44,099 bases of DNA from Verrucomicrobia bacterium CG1_02_43_26 (lineage in GTDB: Bacteria > Verrucomicrobiota > Verrucomicrobiia > Opitutales > CG1-02-43-26): NCBI GenBank assembly GCA_001872735.1, contig MNWT01000025.1, forward strand, positions 1 to 44,099, read 5' to 3'. Positions 26,003 through 36,402 of the stretch are shown here, one piece after another. The notes beneath the pieces were generated by a model. That model was given only the letters and a program-made list of their open reading frames with translations, searched no databases and was not told where the DNA came from. Both the position numbers and the translations under genes were made by a program. How positions within the stretch are numbered: position 1 is the first letter of the stretch; every line of letters begins with the position of its first letter.

Positions 26003-26632
26003 ATGCCCATGCCAACCCTAGAAAAAACCATTGATAATGTTCTTGAAGAGAATAATCACCTCCAAAAATTACTAATAGGAGGGATACTTATGTTTATCCC
26101 TATAGTCAACATTTTTGCCCTCGGCTACATATTTAGAGCCGGTACCAACATGCTCAGGAACAGTGGTAAATTCAGCCTGCCGGAATGGAATAACTGGCCA
26201 GCCTTGTTTATAGACGGGCTGAAATTGGTTGTTATCAGCATACTTTATGCGGGAGTTCCCATGGCACTCGCTTGGGTGATCAGTATTTTCCTTAACACGA
26301 TCACGATGAAAATGTTAGGCCCAATCCCCTTTTTCCCCATCAGCATCGCCTTTTTAATTGTACCGGCACTTAAATACGCCGCGTTATACCACTTCCAAAA
26401 AACCGGTTCATGGGAGAGTTTGCTAGACTTAAAGGAAATTGCCAACTTAATAACGACCCCTTACAAACGACATTTAGCAATCCCTTCAATTGCGCTCGTA
26501 GGCTTGTTCTTCATCGGCGCGCCTCTCTTCGGGCTAGCTTTTTTCCTTGGCATGCTCTTGATTTTACCTTATTATTACGGCGTATATTCTTCTTCTGCCC
26601 AAACAGTGAAGAAGAGTTCAACGAAGAAATAG
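26003..26632 (+). CDS. DUF4013-like membrane protein
   Basis: A 209-residue protein with four or five hydrophobic helices. The pattern LIGGILMFIPIVNIFALGYIFRAG followed by LPEWNNWPALFIDGLKLVVISILY (about 25-78) matches the typical start of DUF4013 proteins, integral membrane proteins of unknown function. The last 10 residues are basic and Ser/Lys-rich. It diverges from the prenyl synthase gene with about 40 bases between and precedes the FmdB-like gene by 12 bases. No function can be assigned. Confidence 0.7.
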   Translation: MPMPTLEKTIDNVLEENNHLQKLLIGGILMFIPIVNIFALGYIFRAGTNMLRNSGKFSLPEWNNWPALFIDGLKLVVISILYAGVPMALAWVISIFLNTITMKMLGPIPFFPISIAFLIVPALKYAALYHFQKTGSWESLLDLKEIANLITTPYKRHLAIPSIALVGLFFIGAPLFGLAFFLGMLLILPYYYGVYSSSAQTVKKSSTKK

Positions 26633-26644
26633 TAAGATAAAAAT

Positions 26645-26905
26645 ATGCCAACCTACGATTATTCCTGCAAATTGTGTTCTGAAACGTTTGAAATCTTTCA
26701 CTCCATAAGCGAAGCACCTAAAAAAATGTGCCCAAGCTGCAAGAAAGAAGGTCTAGAGCGTAAGATTAGCTCAGGTGCTGGTATTATATTCAAAGGCAGC
26801 GGTTTTTACGAAACGGATTACAAAAAAAGCCCCAGCACAAGTTCGGAGCCTAAAGAGAGCTCAACGAGCAAAAACTGCTCTACGAACTGCGGTTGCGGTA
26901 ATTAA
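26645..26905 (+). CDS. FmdB/CxxC zinc-ribbon family protein
   Basis: An 86-residue protein beginning MPTYDYSCKLCSETFEIFHS and continuing to MCPSCKK, giving Cys8, Cys11, Cys29 and Cys32 as a likely zinc knuckle, then RKISSGAGIIFKGSGFYETDY, the conserved second half of the FmdB regulatory-type family. The tail is Ser/Glu-rich and ends with CSTNCGCGN, which adds four further cysteines that could bind metal. The family is widespread and of unclear function. It is close behind the DUF4013 gene. Confidence 0.88.
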   Translation: MPTYDYSCKLCSETFEIFHSISEAPKKMCPSCKKEGLERKISSGAGIIFKGSGFYETDYKKSPSTSSEPKESSTSKNCSTNCGCGN

Positions 26906-26978
26906 CGTGGAATAACTCGCGCAACCCCCGAAATCGTTTTCACCTCCCCAGTCAACGTTTTAGTCATATACCCCAATA

Positions 26979-27644
26979 ATGAAACCCAGAAATTTTCGCC
27001 CTAAAAGCACTGTTGGCATAATCATCAGTGGAATATTAGGTTGTACTTTGGGCTTCTTAATCGCATTTGGGGTACTAGTCGCAAAACCTATTCCGATGGG
27101 TTATACTCCCCCAAAGAACTCAGAAAAAAATAATGCCTACATCGTACTGGGTAAAAATACAGGTGGAAGTAATTGGTACGCCCTTCAAAAAGCTTTTTTA
27201 AGCCCACAGCAAGTTCGCCTTACAGTAAACGAAGCTTCCCTAAACTTGTGGGTCAAGAATTTATACCGTGGCTACAAGCCCGTGCCTTCTCAAAGCAAGC
27301 TGGAGCTTCTCCCCTTGACCCCTAACTTCCACCTATACGACGGCAAACTGCAAATAATCTTTCCTTTACAGCTCAAAGTAGGTGGTAAACAAAAATTAAA
27401 GGTAAATTTTGTAACCATTGGCAAAATAGTCGAAGGAAAAGATGGTTTTCGCTTCATACCTGAAAATTCTTATCTCGGATCAGCTTTATTCCCTTCATTT
27501 GCAGGAGGTGGAGCCTTCTTTTATGAAAAACTAATGACTGCCTTTAGCGGCTTGTCGGAGTTCCCTATGTACAAAGAAGCGTGGAAAAGTCTTTCACTCG
27601 CAGAAATAACCGGCGACTTATTAAAACTAGAACGTTTACAATAA
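26979..27644 (+). CDS. Unknown membrane-anchored protein
   Basis: A 221-residue protein with a basic N-terminus, one strong transmembrane helix (about 12-35, VGIIISGILGCTLGFLIAFGVLVA) and an exterior domain of about 185 residues rich in short strands (LELLPLTPNFHLYDGKLQIIFPL). It probably faces the periplasm. No enzyme motif is visible and I do not recognise the family. It lies 43 bases before the TlpA-like gene, in the same direction, and both have N-terminal anchors, so a shared envelope role is possible but unproven. Confidence 0.65.
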   Translation: MKPRNFRPKSTVGIIISGILGCTLGFLIAFGVLVAKPIPMGYTPPKNSEKNNAYIVLGKNTGGSNWYALQKAFLSPQQVRLTVNEASLNLWVKNLYRGYKPVPSQSKLELLPLTPNFHLYDGKLQIIFPLQLKVGGKQKLKVNFVTIGKIVEGKDGFRFIPENSYLGSALFPSFAGGGAFFYEKLMTAFSGLSEFPMYKEAWKSLSLAEITGDLLKLERLQ

Positions 27645-27710
27645 TCTTTCTTTCTGTTACTTATTAATTTGTAAATTGCCCCGAATGTGAGCCCCCACAC
27701 TAATATATAC

Positions 27711-28280
27711 ATGCGCGCAAGACTGCGTTTCTGGTTGTTTCTCATCCTGATGCTCGTTTTGCTCATTTTCATGGAATACTACCAACTTAACCAAGGTGGA
27801 ATTGGTTATTTCTATAAGCGCTACTTTGCCAGCGAATATATCCCAAGCTCAAGCCGTTTCCCTTCCCCTCAATGGAGTTTAAAGGATACTGAAGGAAAAA
27901 CTTATTCTTCAGAAAACTTAAAGGGTCAGGTCGTATTAATCAATTTCTGGGCAACCTGGAGCACGAAGTCGCTAGATGAATTCCCTGCCTTGATCGATTT
28001 ACAGGAAAAATTCAAAAACAATGATGTCACCATTCTAGGGGTTTCCATTGACCAAATTGATAACGAAAAACTCGCTAACTTTAAGGAAAAATCTCTGCTC
28101 CCCTACCCCAACCTCGTAAGCGACACCGATATGATCGAAAAATTTGGCGTCTTTGACTCCTTGCCTATGACTTTTTTAATTGACCAAAACGGTAATATCG
28201 TACGTTTTTACAAGGGTAAAATATCTTCCGCTGAACTCAGTCGAGTGATCGAAGATTTACTCACCCCAACTAGCCCGTAA
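27711..28280 (+). CDS. TlpA/ResA-type thioredoxin-fold protein lacking the CxxC cysteines
   Basis: About 189 residues from ATG 27711 (a GTG at 27687 would add 8). An N-terminal anchor (LRFWLFLILMLVLLIFM) is followed by a thioredoxin-like domain of the TlpA/ResA group: WSLKDTEGKTYSSENLKGQVVLINFWATW, ILGVSIDQ, and the conserved cis-proline in SLPMTFLIDQNG. The active site, normally WATWCxxC, reads WATWSTKS, so both redox cysteines are replaced by serine. It therefore cannot act as a disulfide reductase or oxidase in the usual way and more likely has a binding or structural role in the periplasm. The bases AGC and TCG are clear in the sequence, and the frame is intact. Confidence 0.85.
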   Translation: MRARLRFWLFLILMLVLLIFMEYYQLNQGGIGYFYKRYFASEYIPSSSRFPSPQWSLKDTEGKTYSSENLKGQVVLINFWATWSTKSLDEFPALIDLQEKFKNNDVTILGVSIDQIDNEKLANFKEKSLLPYPNLVSDTDMIEKFGVFDSLPMTFLIDQNGNIVRFYKGKISSAELSRVIEDLLTPTSP

Positions 28281-28286
28281 ATCTCT

Positions 28287-28793
28287 ATGAAAACGCTCAC
28301 CCTTTTTCGACACGCCAAATCAGATTGGGGAAACAATGATATCAAAGACTTTGATCGTCCGCTCAATGAACGTGGCCAAAAAGAGGCTCCTATCATGGGA
28401 AAAGTTCTTCATAATAAAGAACATTCCCCAGACTTAATAATTTCCAGCTCAGCTCTGCGTGCTTTTACCACCGCACAACTTGTTGCTAAGGAGCTCGACT
28501 ACCCGGAAACTAATATTCAAGTCATCAACGAGCTCTACAACGCCCCAGCCGGCATGATGTTACGAATCATTCAACGCACAGATGATAGCGTAAATCATTT
28601 ATTCGTCTTTGGGCACAACCCAGGCATCTCAGATCTCGCATGCCAATACATTGGAGAACGATCCGTCGGATTGCGCACTTCAGAAGCAGTTACGATTACA
28701 TTTAACGTAGACAGCTGGAAATCCTGCCAGATTCGAACAGGGAAGCTGCTACACTATTTTGCAAATCCTTCCAACGCGGATTATAAAATATAG
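28287..28793 (+). CDS. sixA: SixA-type phosphohistidine phosphatase
   Basis: A 168-residue member of the histidine phosphatase (phosphoglycerate mutase-like) superfamily. The catalytic RHG-type motif appears as LFRHAKSDWG at the N-terminus, with His8 as the phospho-acceptor, followed by DRPLNERGQKEAP; the second catalytic His is in VFGHNPGISDLA. SixA removes phosphate from histidine, for example from Hpt domains or PtsO-type proteins. Length is right for the family. It ends 2 bases before the convergent ligA stop. Confidence 0.88.
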   Translation: MKTLTLFRHAKSDWGNNDIKDFDRPLNERGQKEAPIMGKVLHNKEHSPDLIISSSALRAFTTAQLVAKELDYPETNIQVINELYNAPAGMMLRIIQRTDDSVNHLFVFGHNPGISDLACQYIGERSVGLRTSEAVTITFNVDSWKSCQIRTGKLLHYFANPSNADYKI

Positions 28794-28795
28794 GG

Positions 28796-30814
<2,019 letters not shown>

Positions 30815-30852
30815 TCAAGGCGGCGAATTTCAGGACAACATTATCCGACTTT

Positions 30853-31404
30853 TTAAGCGTGAAGGCAAATATTTTTAGCCACTTCGTCCGCTTTTGCTTT
30901 GCCAGCCAGCTGCTCCAAAATGGCCAGGCCGAAGTCAACCGCTGTTCCGGGTCCTTGTGAGGTAATTACTTTACCATCGATGACAACTTTTTTATCAAAG
31001 GTTGCTTTCGGAAGTTCTTCTTTCACGGAAAAATGGCAGGTATGCTTCTTTCCTTCCAATAAACCGGCATCGTCTAAGACAAGTGGTCCGGCACAAATCG
31101 CTGCTACCCATCTGTCAGAGTGCGCTGTACCTTGCAGGAAATCAATCAAACTGGACGATTTCCTAAAGGTAGCCACTCCTGCCCCTCCTGGAATCATCAC
31201 ACAATCATAGACTTCATCCACAGCGTCACTTAAAGTGCAATCAGCCTCTATGAGCAATCCGTTTGCACCACGTGCTTTTCTGTGATCGGTCAGGGATGCT
31301 ACCGTTACCGCCAAACCACCTCGGCGCAAAATATCGATCGGCGCCACGGCTTCTAATTCTTCTGTTCCATCTGTTATCACGACTAATACTGATTGTTCAC
31401 TCAT
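30853..31404 (-). CDS. DJ-1/PfpI family protein (YajL/DJ-1 type)
   Basis: A 183-residue protein of the DJ-1 clade. Glu18 and the nucleophile Cys104 (in AAICAGPLVL) are conserved, as are TDGTEELEAVAPIDILRRGG, IPGGAGVATF and SQGPGTAVDFGLAILE. Proteins of this group are described as chaperone-like, as protecting against glyoxal damage and as redox sensors; the actual activity here is open. Its 5-prime end overlaps the upstream alpha/beta hydrolase gene by 8 bases, so the two are co-expressed. Confidence 0.9.
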   Translation of the reverse strand: MSEQSVLVVITDGTEELEAVAPIDILRRGGLAVTVASLTDHRKARGANGLLIEADCTLSDAVDEVYDCVMIPGGAGVATFRKSSSLIDFLQGTAHSDRWVAAICAGPLVLDDAGLLEGKKHTCHFSVKEELPKATFDKKVVIDGKVITSQGPGTAVDFGLAILEQLAGKAKADEVAKNICLHA

Positions 31405-32236
31405 ATCGTTTTTCTCTATTTAGTTGTTCTTTTTTGATTGTTTTCAGAAAGGAATTCACAGCTACCCAATAGCCTGCAGGGTCTTTTTCCACCAGGTTGT
31501 TGTGGCCCGCGCCGTTTACCCAAAATTTTCTCTTTGGGCGCAATGCTGCTTCATATAATTTCTCTCCATGCCAGAAGGGAACTACGCTATCTTCCGTTCC
31601 GTGTATCATGAGCATCGGCGCGTTGATCTCTTTTATTTTATCGATGTTGTTAAAATTATCCCAAAAGAGGAGCGGATAAACAGTTACCACTCGAAACGCG
31701 CTTACAAAAGCTCCTTCAAGGATCACGCCTCCTACATCATACTTCAAAGCCAATTCAACCGCTGGTCCACCACCTAAAGAACGCCCATACAATATAATGC
31801 GCTCGCCGGGAATCTTGAGCTCATTAATCGCGTATTCATAAACACTCTGTATTGATGCATAGGCGTTCTTCTCCGTAGGCTGCCCTGTACTGGTTCCGTA
31901 TCCAGGATATTCATACGCAAGCATGGAATAGCCTTCTTGATTAAAAGCCGAAACCACATCTGAAATTGTCCCAAGGTCTTCTCTATTTCCGTGGCTATAC
32001 AAAATCGTAAAATAAGGGTTCTGTACAGGAACATATTTTATGGAAATTTTTTCTCCCGAAGGGAGTGCTAGCTTACGAATACTCGCATCGTCCACATAGC
32101 TCGAGGTCGGTACGGGAAAAATCATCGCATTCGCGAAAAAATATGCGAATGCAATCAATCCCGCATATCCTAAAACCACAGCAAGCAACAAGATTCTATA
32201 AAATCTCAATAAACTTGCTACGATTTTCTTCATCAA
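31397..32236 (-). CDS. Membrane-anchored alpha/beta hydrolase (BEM46/ABHD17-like)
   Basis: A 279-residue serine hydrolase. After a single anchor helix (about 14-36) comes the alpha/beta fold: YSHGNREDLGT (oxyanion region), the nucleophile elbow YGRSLGGGPAVEL with Ser153, the acid in HGTEDSVVPFWHGEKLY and the catalytic His in GAGHNNL. Overall similarity is to the BEM46/ABHD13/ABHD17 group, thioesterase- or peptidase-like enzymes of unclear substrate. The anchor should tether it to the inner membrane. It lies between tpiA and the DJ-1 family gene and overlaps the latter. Confidence 0.85.
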   Translation of the reverse strand: MMKKIVASLLRFYRILLLAVVLGYAGLIAFAYFFANAMIFPVPTSSYVDDASIRKLALPSGEKISIKYVPVQNPYFTILYSHGNREDLGTISDVVSAFNQEGYSMLAYEYPGYGTSTGQPTEKNAYASIQSVYEYAINELKIPGERIILYGRSLGGGPAVELALKYDVGGVILEGAFVSAFRVVTVYPLLFWDNFNNIDKIKEINAPMLMIHGTEDSVVPFWHGEKLYEAALRPKRKFWVNGAGHNNLVEKDPAGYWVAVNSFLKTIKKEQLNREKRYE

Positions 32237-32243
32237 AAGGGTA

Positions 32244-33056
32244 TTAAAGCGCTGCGTCCACTGAGGAGTTCGTGCAGCGTTTTTCAGCGTTCTTGGCGCA
32301 TTCTACAAGCTCTATAAAAGAACGTGCGTCTAATGCAGCTCCTCCAATCAAGCCGCCGTTAATATCGGGTTGCTCCAATAGGGCTGGTGCGTTGCTCGCT
32401 TTCATTGAGCCACCATATAGTATGGGTACTTTCTTGGCAATAGATGGGCTATATAGATCAGCAATCTTTTGCCTGATAGCCGCATGCACTTCTTGCGCCA
32501 TCTCAGGTGTTGCCGTCACTCCTGTTCCAATCGCCCAAACGGGTTCATAAGCAATCATCAAGCGATCCATCTGCTTTTCGGAAATCCAGGCTAAGCCGCC
32601 TTCTAGCTGCTGGTGTATGACGTTTAGTGTTTGGTTATTATCGCGTTCTTCTCCTGTCTCACCCACGCATAGGATCGGCCGCATGTTAGATTCTAATGCC
32701 GCTTTTACTTTTTTATTAATAAAATCGTCCGTCTCGGCAAAATACTGGCGTCGCTCACTGTGCCCTAATATGACATATGAGACAAAGAAGTCTCTTAGCA
32801 TTTCAGCCGATATCTCGCCTGTAAAAGCGCCTCTGGCTTCGTAATGCATATTTTGAGCGCCTAACGAAACATTTGAATTCTCCAATAACTTGCTCACCGA
32901 GGATAACGCGGTAAAGGGCGGGCATAGGACAACGTTCACCGTTGTCTCATCGTTATACTCCAAGACGATTTGCTCAGCCAGCGCTATCGCCTCGGCCGTA
33001 TTCTTGTTCATCTTCCAGTTACCTGCGATCGTATATTTTATATTACTTTTTGTCAT
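32244..33056 (-). CDS. tpiA: Triosephosphate isomerase
   Basis: Interconverts dihydroxyacetone phosphate and glyceraldehyde 3-phosphate in glycolysis. The 270-residue barrel has AGNWKMNK with the substrate-binding Lys near residue 15, the catalytic His in ILGHSERRQYF, the catalytic Glu and flexible loop in AYEPVWAIGTG, and the phosphate loops YGGSM and GGLIGGAALD. The last 15 residues (KRCTNSSVDAAL region) are an extension beyond the usual end. The start overlaps the pgk stop by ATGA, so pgk-tpiA is a coupled pair. Confidence 0.97.
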   Translation of the reverse strand: MTKSNIKYTIAGNWKMNKNTAEAIALAEQIVLEYNDETTVNVVLCPPFTALSSVSKLLENSNVSLGAQNMHYEARGAFTGEISAEMLRDFFVSYVILGHSERRQYFAETDDFINKKVKAALESNMRPILCVGETGEERDNNQTLNVIHQQLEGGLAWISEKQMDRLMIAYEPVWAIGTGVTATPEMAQEVHAAIRQKIADLYSPSIAKKVPILYGGSMKASNAPALLEQPDINGGLIGGAALDARSFIELVECAKNAEKRCTNSSVDAAL

Positions 33057-34267
33057 AATTTTACTAAATTTTTATTTAACGCAGCTACTCCGGGGAGTTC
33101 TTTACCTTCGAGCAACTCCAGGCTAGCTCCACCGCCGGTACTCATAAACGAAACTTTATCCGCGTATCCGCTTTCATTTATAGCTTTTACGGAATCACCT
33201 CCGCCTATAATAGAAACTGCGGACGCGTTTGCCGCTACTGCCTTAGCGATTTCTCGTGTCCCTTGCGCGCTTTTTTCAATTTCAAAAAGGCCCATAGGTC
33301 CGTTCCACAAAATCGTCTTCGCTTTTGCTATTTCCTCAGAAAAGGCTTTCACAGTCTTGGGTCCAATATCTATCCCTTCCCAGCCGTTCGGTATATTACT
33401 GATAATGTACTCCGTTGTGCCTAGTTTGCGTTCTTTAAAGTTAATATCGTCTGTTATTAAATTATCCAGGGGCAACAGCATACGTACTCCTTTTCTCTTT
33501 GCCTTATCCATGGCTTCTAAGGCGATATCTACTTTGTCTTGCTCTACCGGGCTATTGCCGACTTTTCGTCCTTCTGCCAACGCAAAGGTATACGCCATAG
33601 CGCCCCCAATCAACATACAGCTCGCTTTGTCTAAAAGCGCGTTAATCACGTTTATCTTATCACTGACCTTTGCCCCTCCTAGTATAACCACAAATGGTTT
33701 CTCCGGGTTATTTAACTCTCCGCCCAAGTAATCTAACTCCTTCGCCATCAGTTTTCCGGCAACGGCTATGGGTAAAAAATGGGTCACTCCAACGGTTGAG
33801 GCATGTGCGCGGTGCGCCGTCCCAAAGGCGTCATTCACATAGGCTTCCGCTAATTGCGCCAGTGCTTTGGAAAAGTGTTCATCATTAGCCTCTTCCTCTT
33901 TATGGAAACGCAGGTTTTCTAGAAGCGCAATATCACCGGCATGCATATCGTCTATCGTTTTCTTTGCCGCTTCTCCAATACACTCGTCAACAAAAGTGAC
34001 GGGCCGTTTGATCAGTTTGGAGAGTTCCGCAGCCACGGGCTTTAATGAATATTTCATATTTCGCTCCCCTTTGGGTCGCCCTAAGTGACTACATAGAATC
34101 ACTTTAGCTCCCTGATCCACCAGCTTTTGAATGGTCGGTAACGCTGCTACAATTCTTGTGTTATCGGCAACATTACCTTTCTCATCTAAAGGAACGTTAA
34201 AATCAACTCGCACAAGTACTTTTTTACCAGCGAGATCAACATCATCAATCGTTTTTACGTTGGGCAT
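33053..34267 (-). CDS. pgk: Phosphoglycerate kinase
   Basis: Transfers phosphate from 1,3-bisphosphoglycerate to ADP. The start is ATG 34267 (MPNVKTIDD), which places the conserved GKKVLVRVDFNVPLDEKG at residues 14-31 and gives 404 residues; the frame is open further upstream but that part overlaps feoB and is not conserved. Other signatures are LCSHLGRPKGERNMKYSLKP, LENLRFHKEEEAND, FVVILGGAKVSDKI with the nucleotide-binding Lys, WNGPMGLFEI and the C-terminal SIIGGGDSVKAI with MSTGGGASLELLEGKELPG. Every catalytic element is seen. Confidence 0.97.
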   Translation of the reverse strand: MPNVKTIDDVDLAGKKVLVRVDFNVPLDEKGNVADNTRIVAALPTIQKLVDQGAKVILCSHLGRPKGERNMKYSLKPVAAELSKLIKRPVTFVDECIGEAAKKTIDDMHAGDIALLENLRFHKEEEANDEHFSKALAQLAEAYVNDAFGTAHRAHASTVGVTHFLPIAVAGKLMAKELDYLGGELNNPEKPFVVILGGAKVSDKINVINALLDKASCMLIGGAMAYTFALAEGRKVGNSPVEQDKVDIALEAMDKAKRKGVRMLLPLDNLITDDINFKERKLGTTEYIISNIPNGWEGIDIGPKTVKAFSEEIAKAKTILWNGPMGLFEIEKSAQGTREIAKAVAANASAVSIIGGGDSVKAINESGYADKVSFMSTGGGASLELLEGKELPGVAALNKNLVKL

Positions 34268-34337
34268 AATGCATTGTACCGCCAATTGGCCCCTCTTTTG
34301 AACAAAAAAAAGCCAAACCGGCAAAATAGTTACGTTT

Positions 34338-36287
34338 TCAAGCAAAGGTAAACTTCAAACCTATGCACAAAATTACACCATAAAACAGGGGTAGCAAGGC
34401 GGATACCGCCGTCCACCTTATGCTCTTTGTTTCTTTGTAAATCGTGTACAAAGTCGTGGAGCAAGGGTTATGGCTTAGGCTAAAAACCATCAAACACACA
34501 GCCGTCAGAGCAGTCCAACCGGCATTCTTTAGAAAACCGCGCAGGTTTTCTTGGTTAGTAAATTCAAATAGTACGCCGTTTTCGGGCACAATGCCTAGCT
34601 CTGGATTCAGCAATACGGTCAGCATCAAAATCGCAGGGATGACGAGTTCATTTGCCGGAATAGCAATAACATATGCTAGCAAAATAATCCCACTTAACCC
34701 CATCGCCGCGCCAAAGGGATTCAAGAAAGTAGCCACCATACCAGCTATCGGGTCTCCGCTCACCGTTATATGGACTAGTAGCCAGGTAACCGCCCCGGCT
34801 GGGAGCGCAAATAATATAGCTCTCAACAATACAAATAGCGTACGGTCTATCATCGAACGATAGATCACGCTCCCTATTTTTGGTCTTCTATAGGGAGGCA
34901 ATTCCAGAACAAAAAAGGTGCTTTTTCCTTTTAAAACCGTTTTAGATAACATCATGCCGCTCAACAATGTTAAGAAAAGCCCGAGCGAAACAATGGCCAA
35001 AATAGCGCCCGCAGCCACAAAACTGGCTATTCCGGAGGGAAATAGCGCGCCTATAAAAATAGTCGCCAGCAATATCTGTAGGGGCCATCGCCCGTTACAA
35101 ATAGCAAAATTGTTGGTAATAATTGCCAACAAGCGTTCTCGTGGAGATTCTATGATCCGTGCCGCTATCACGCCCGCGGCATTGCACCCATAGCCCATGG
35201 CCATCGTCAGTGCCTGTTTCCCGTTCCCACCGGCCTTTTTAAACAGCGCGTCCATGTTAAACGCCACGCGGGGCAAATATCCAAAGTCTTCTAATAGGGT
35301 AAATAATGGGAAAAAGATCAATATCGGGGGCAGCATCACCGCCACAACCCAGGCTGTGGAAAGATATAGTCCATCAACTAGAAAACTCCACAGGCCGCTC
35401 ATAAAGCTGTTCTGAAAGCGAACGGCACTGAGTTTGCCATAAAGCACATCAATCAACCCATAATGCAGAAAGTCCGATGGGTAGTTTGCCCCTATTATTG
35501 TTATCCAAAACACGCCTGCTAAAATGACGAGCATGATGGGTATGCCCGTCCATTTAGAAGTCAGCCAACCGTCCAGCTTCTGCTGCCATAAAACTTTGCT
35601 CGATTGCGTTGTCTCTTCCCGCAAAACATATCTCCCCTGCAATTCCGCTGAAAATCGATACAAACATTCCAGATTATCCGTCTTATGATCTAAGGGTTCA
35701 AAATCAAATAACACCCCATCTGCTTCCAATAAACCTCCCAAAATCGCTCCTATAGTCCTTTTAAGCTCGGGAATACCTTTCTTTTCGCGTGCAATTAAGG
35801 GCAAAATAGGTACCCTAAGCTCGGTGCTCAATCCCCGAAAGTCAATCGTCACACCATGCTTCTCCGCTTCATCCATCAGGTTAACAACGGCCATAACGGG
35901 TTTCCCTTGTCTCAATGCCATCACTTGCGTCAGTAGATTCAAGCTTCTGCCGAGTCTCATAGGATCCATCACAACAATAGCCAAATCAATCTCTTCTTCT
36001 TTTAAATAACGTTCTGTAGCACTCTCATCTAGTGACGTAGATCGCAGGGTATACACTCCTGGCAAATCCACAATACGTACATCTTGGCCATTAAGGGAAC
36101 ACAGCCCAGCATAGCTCGAGGATGTCTTGCCTGGCCAATTCCCCGTATGTTGGCGCAAACCGGTCAATGTATTAAACAAAGTCGACTTCCCTACATTCGG
36201 CGCTCCTACTAACGCAACAACCCGCACACCGCTCTGTTTTACTAACACGGGGCAATTGCTACAATTATGTTCTAACACACCCTTCAT
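34338..36287 (-). CDS. feoB: Ferrous iron transporter FeoB
   Basis: A 649-residue inner-membrane Fe2+ transporter with a cytoplasmic G domain. G1 is GAPNVGKST (residues 28-36), G3 is DLPGVYTL, and G4 appears as NLMDEAEKHG; a helical GDI-like region follows. The membrane part has two Gate segments, the first containing GYGCNAAGVIAARIIESPRERLLAIITN and the NNFAICNGRWP motif in place of the usual NPFMSCSARLP. The C-terminal segment SHNPCSTTLYTIYKETKS is typical. The extra N-terminus carries CSNCP (Cys9, Cys12). No feoA or feoC is adjacent. pgk follows after about 70 bases. Upstream lie a -10-like TATAAT and a terminator-like hairpin, suggesting control in the leader. Confidence 0.92.
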   Translation of the reverse strand: MKGVLEHNCSNCPVLVKQSGVRVVALVGAPNVGKSTLFNTLTGLRQHTGNWPGKTSSSYAGLCSLNGQDVRIVDLPGVYTLRSTSLDESATERYLKEEEIDLAIVVMDPMRLGRSLNLLTQVMALRQGKPVMAVVNLMDEAEKHGVTIDFRGLSTELRVPILPLIAREKKGIPELKRTIGAILGGLLEADGVLFDFEPLDHKTDNLECLYRFSAELQGRYVLREETTQSSKVLWQQKLDGWLTSKWTGIPIMLVILAGVFWITIIGANYPSDFLHYGLIDVLYGKLSAVRFQNSFMSGLWSFLVDGLYLSTAWVVAVMLPPILIFFPLFTLLEDFGYLPRVAFNMDALFKKAGGNGKQALTMAMGYGCNAAGVIAARIIESPRERLLAIITNNFAICNGRWPLQILLATIFIGALFPSGIASFVAAGAILAIVSLGLFLTLLSGMMLSKTVLKGKSTFFVLELPPYRRPKIGSVIYRSMIDRTLFVLLRAILFALPAGAVTWLLVHITVSGDPIAGMVATFLNPFGAAMGLSGIILLAYVIAIPANELVIPAILMLTVLLNPELGIVPENGVLFEFTNQENLRGFLKNAGWTALTAVCLMVFSLSHNPCSTTLYTIYKETKSIRWTAVSALLPLFYGVILCIGLKFTFA

Positions 36288-36323
36288 ATAATTAACTCAC
36301 CATTCTATACTCCTCTCGTACAT

Positions 36324-36350
36324 AAAAAAAGCCCAACTTTCATCAGGCTT
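36324..36350 (-). terminator. Terminator-like hairpin in the feoB leader
   Basis: On the minus strand AAGCC and GGCTT form a 5-bp stem around a 12-base loop, directly followed by seven T. It lies between a possible -10 element (TATAAT, minus strand, 36386-36381) and the feoB start at 36287. No minus-strand gene lies upstream for it to terminate, so it may act as an attenuator. The stem is short. Confidence 0.4.
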
Positions 36351-36402
36351 GGATTCTAAAAAAAAGTGTGTAATAATGTTATTATACAAAATCGATTAAA
36401 CC

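Noticed and set aside
32970..33731. 253-codon plus-strand frame opposite pgk/tpiA
   Set aside because: It is a long shadow frame of pgk with Ser/Pro/Ile-rich composition typical of antisense translations; pgk signatures are intact on the other strand.
34268..34345. N-terminal extension of pgk into the feoB end
   Set aside because: The conserved phosphoglycerate kinase start is MPNVKT at 34267; the extension overlaps feoB and is not conserved in kind.
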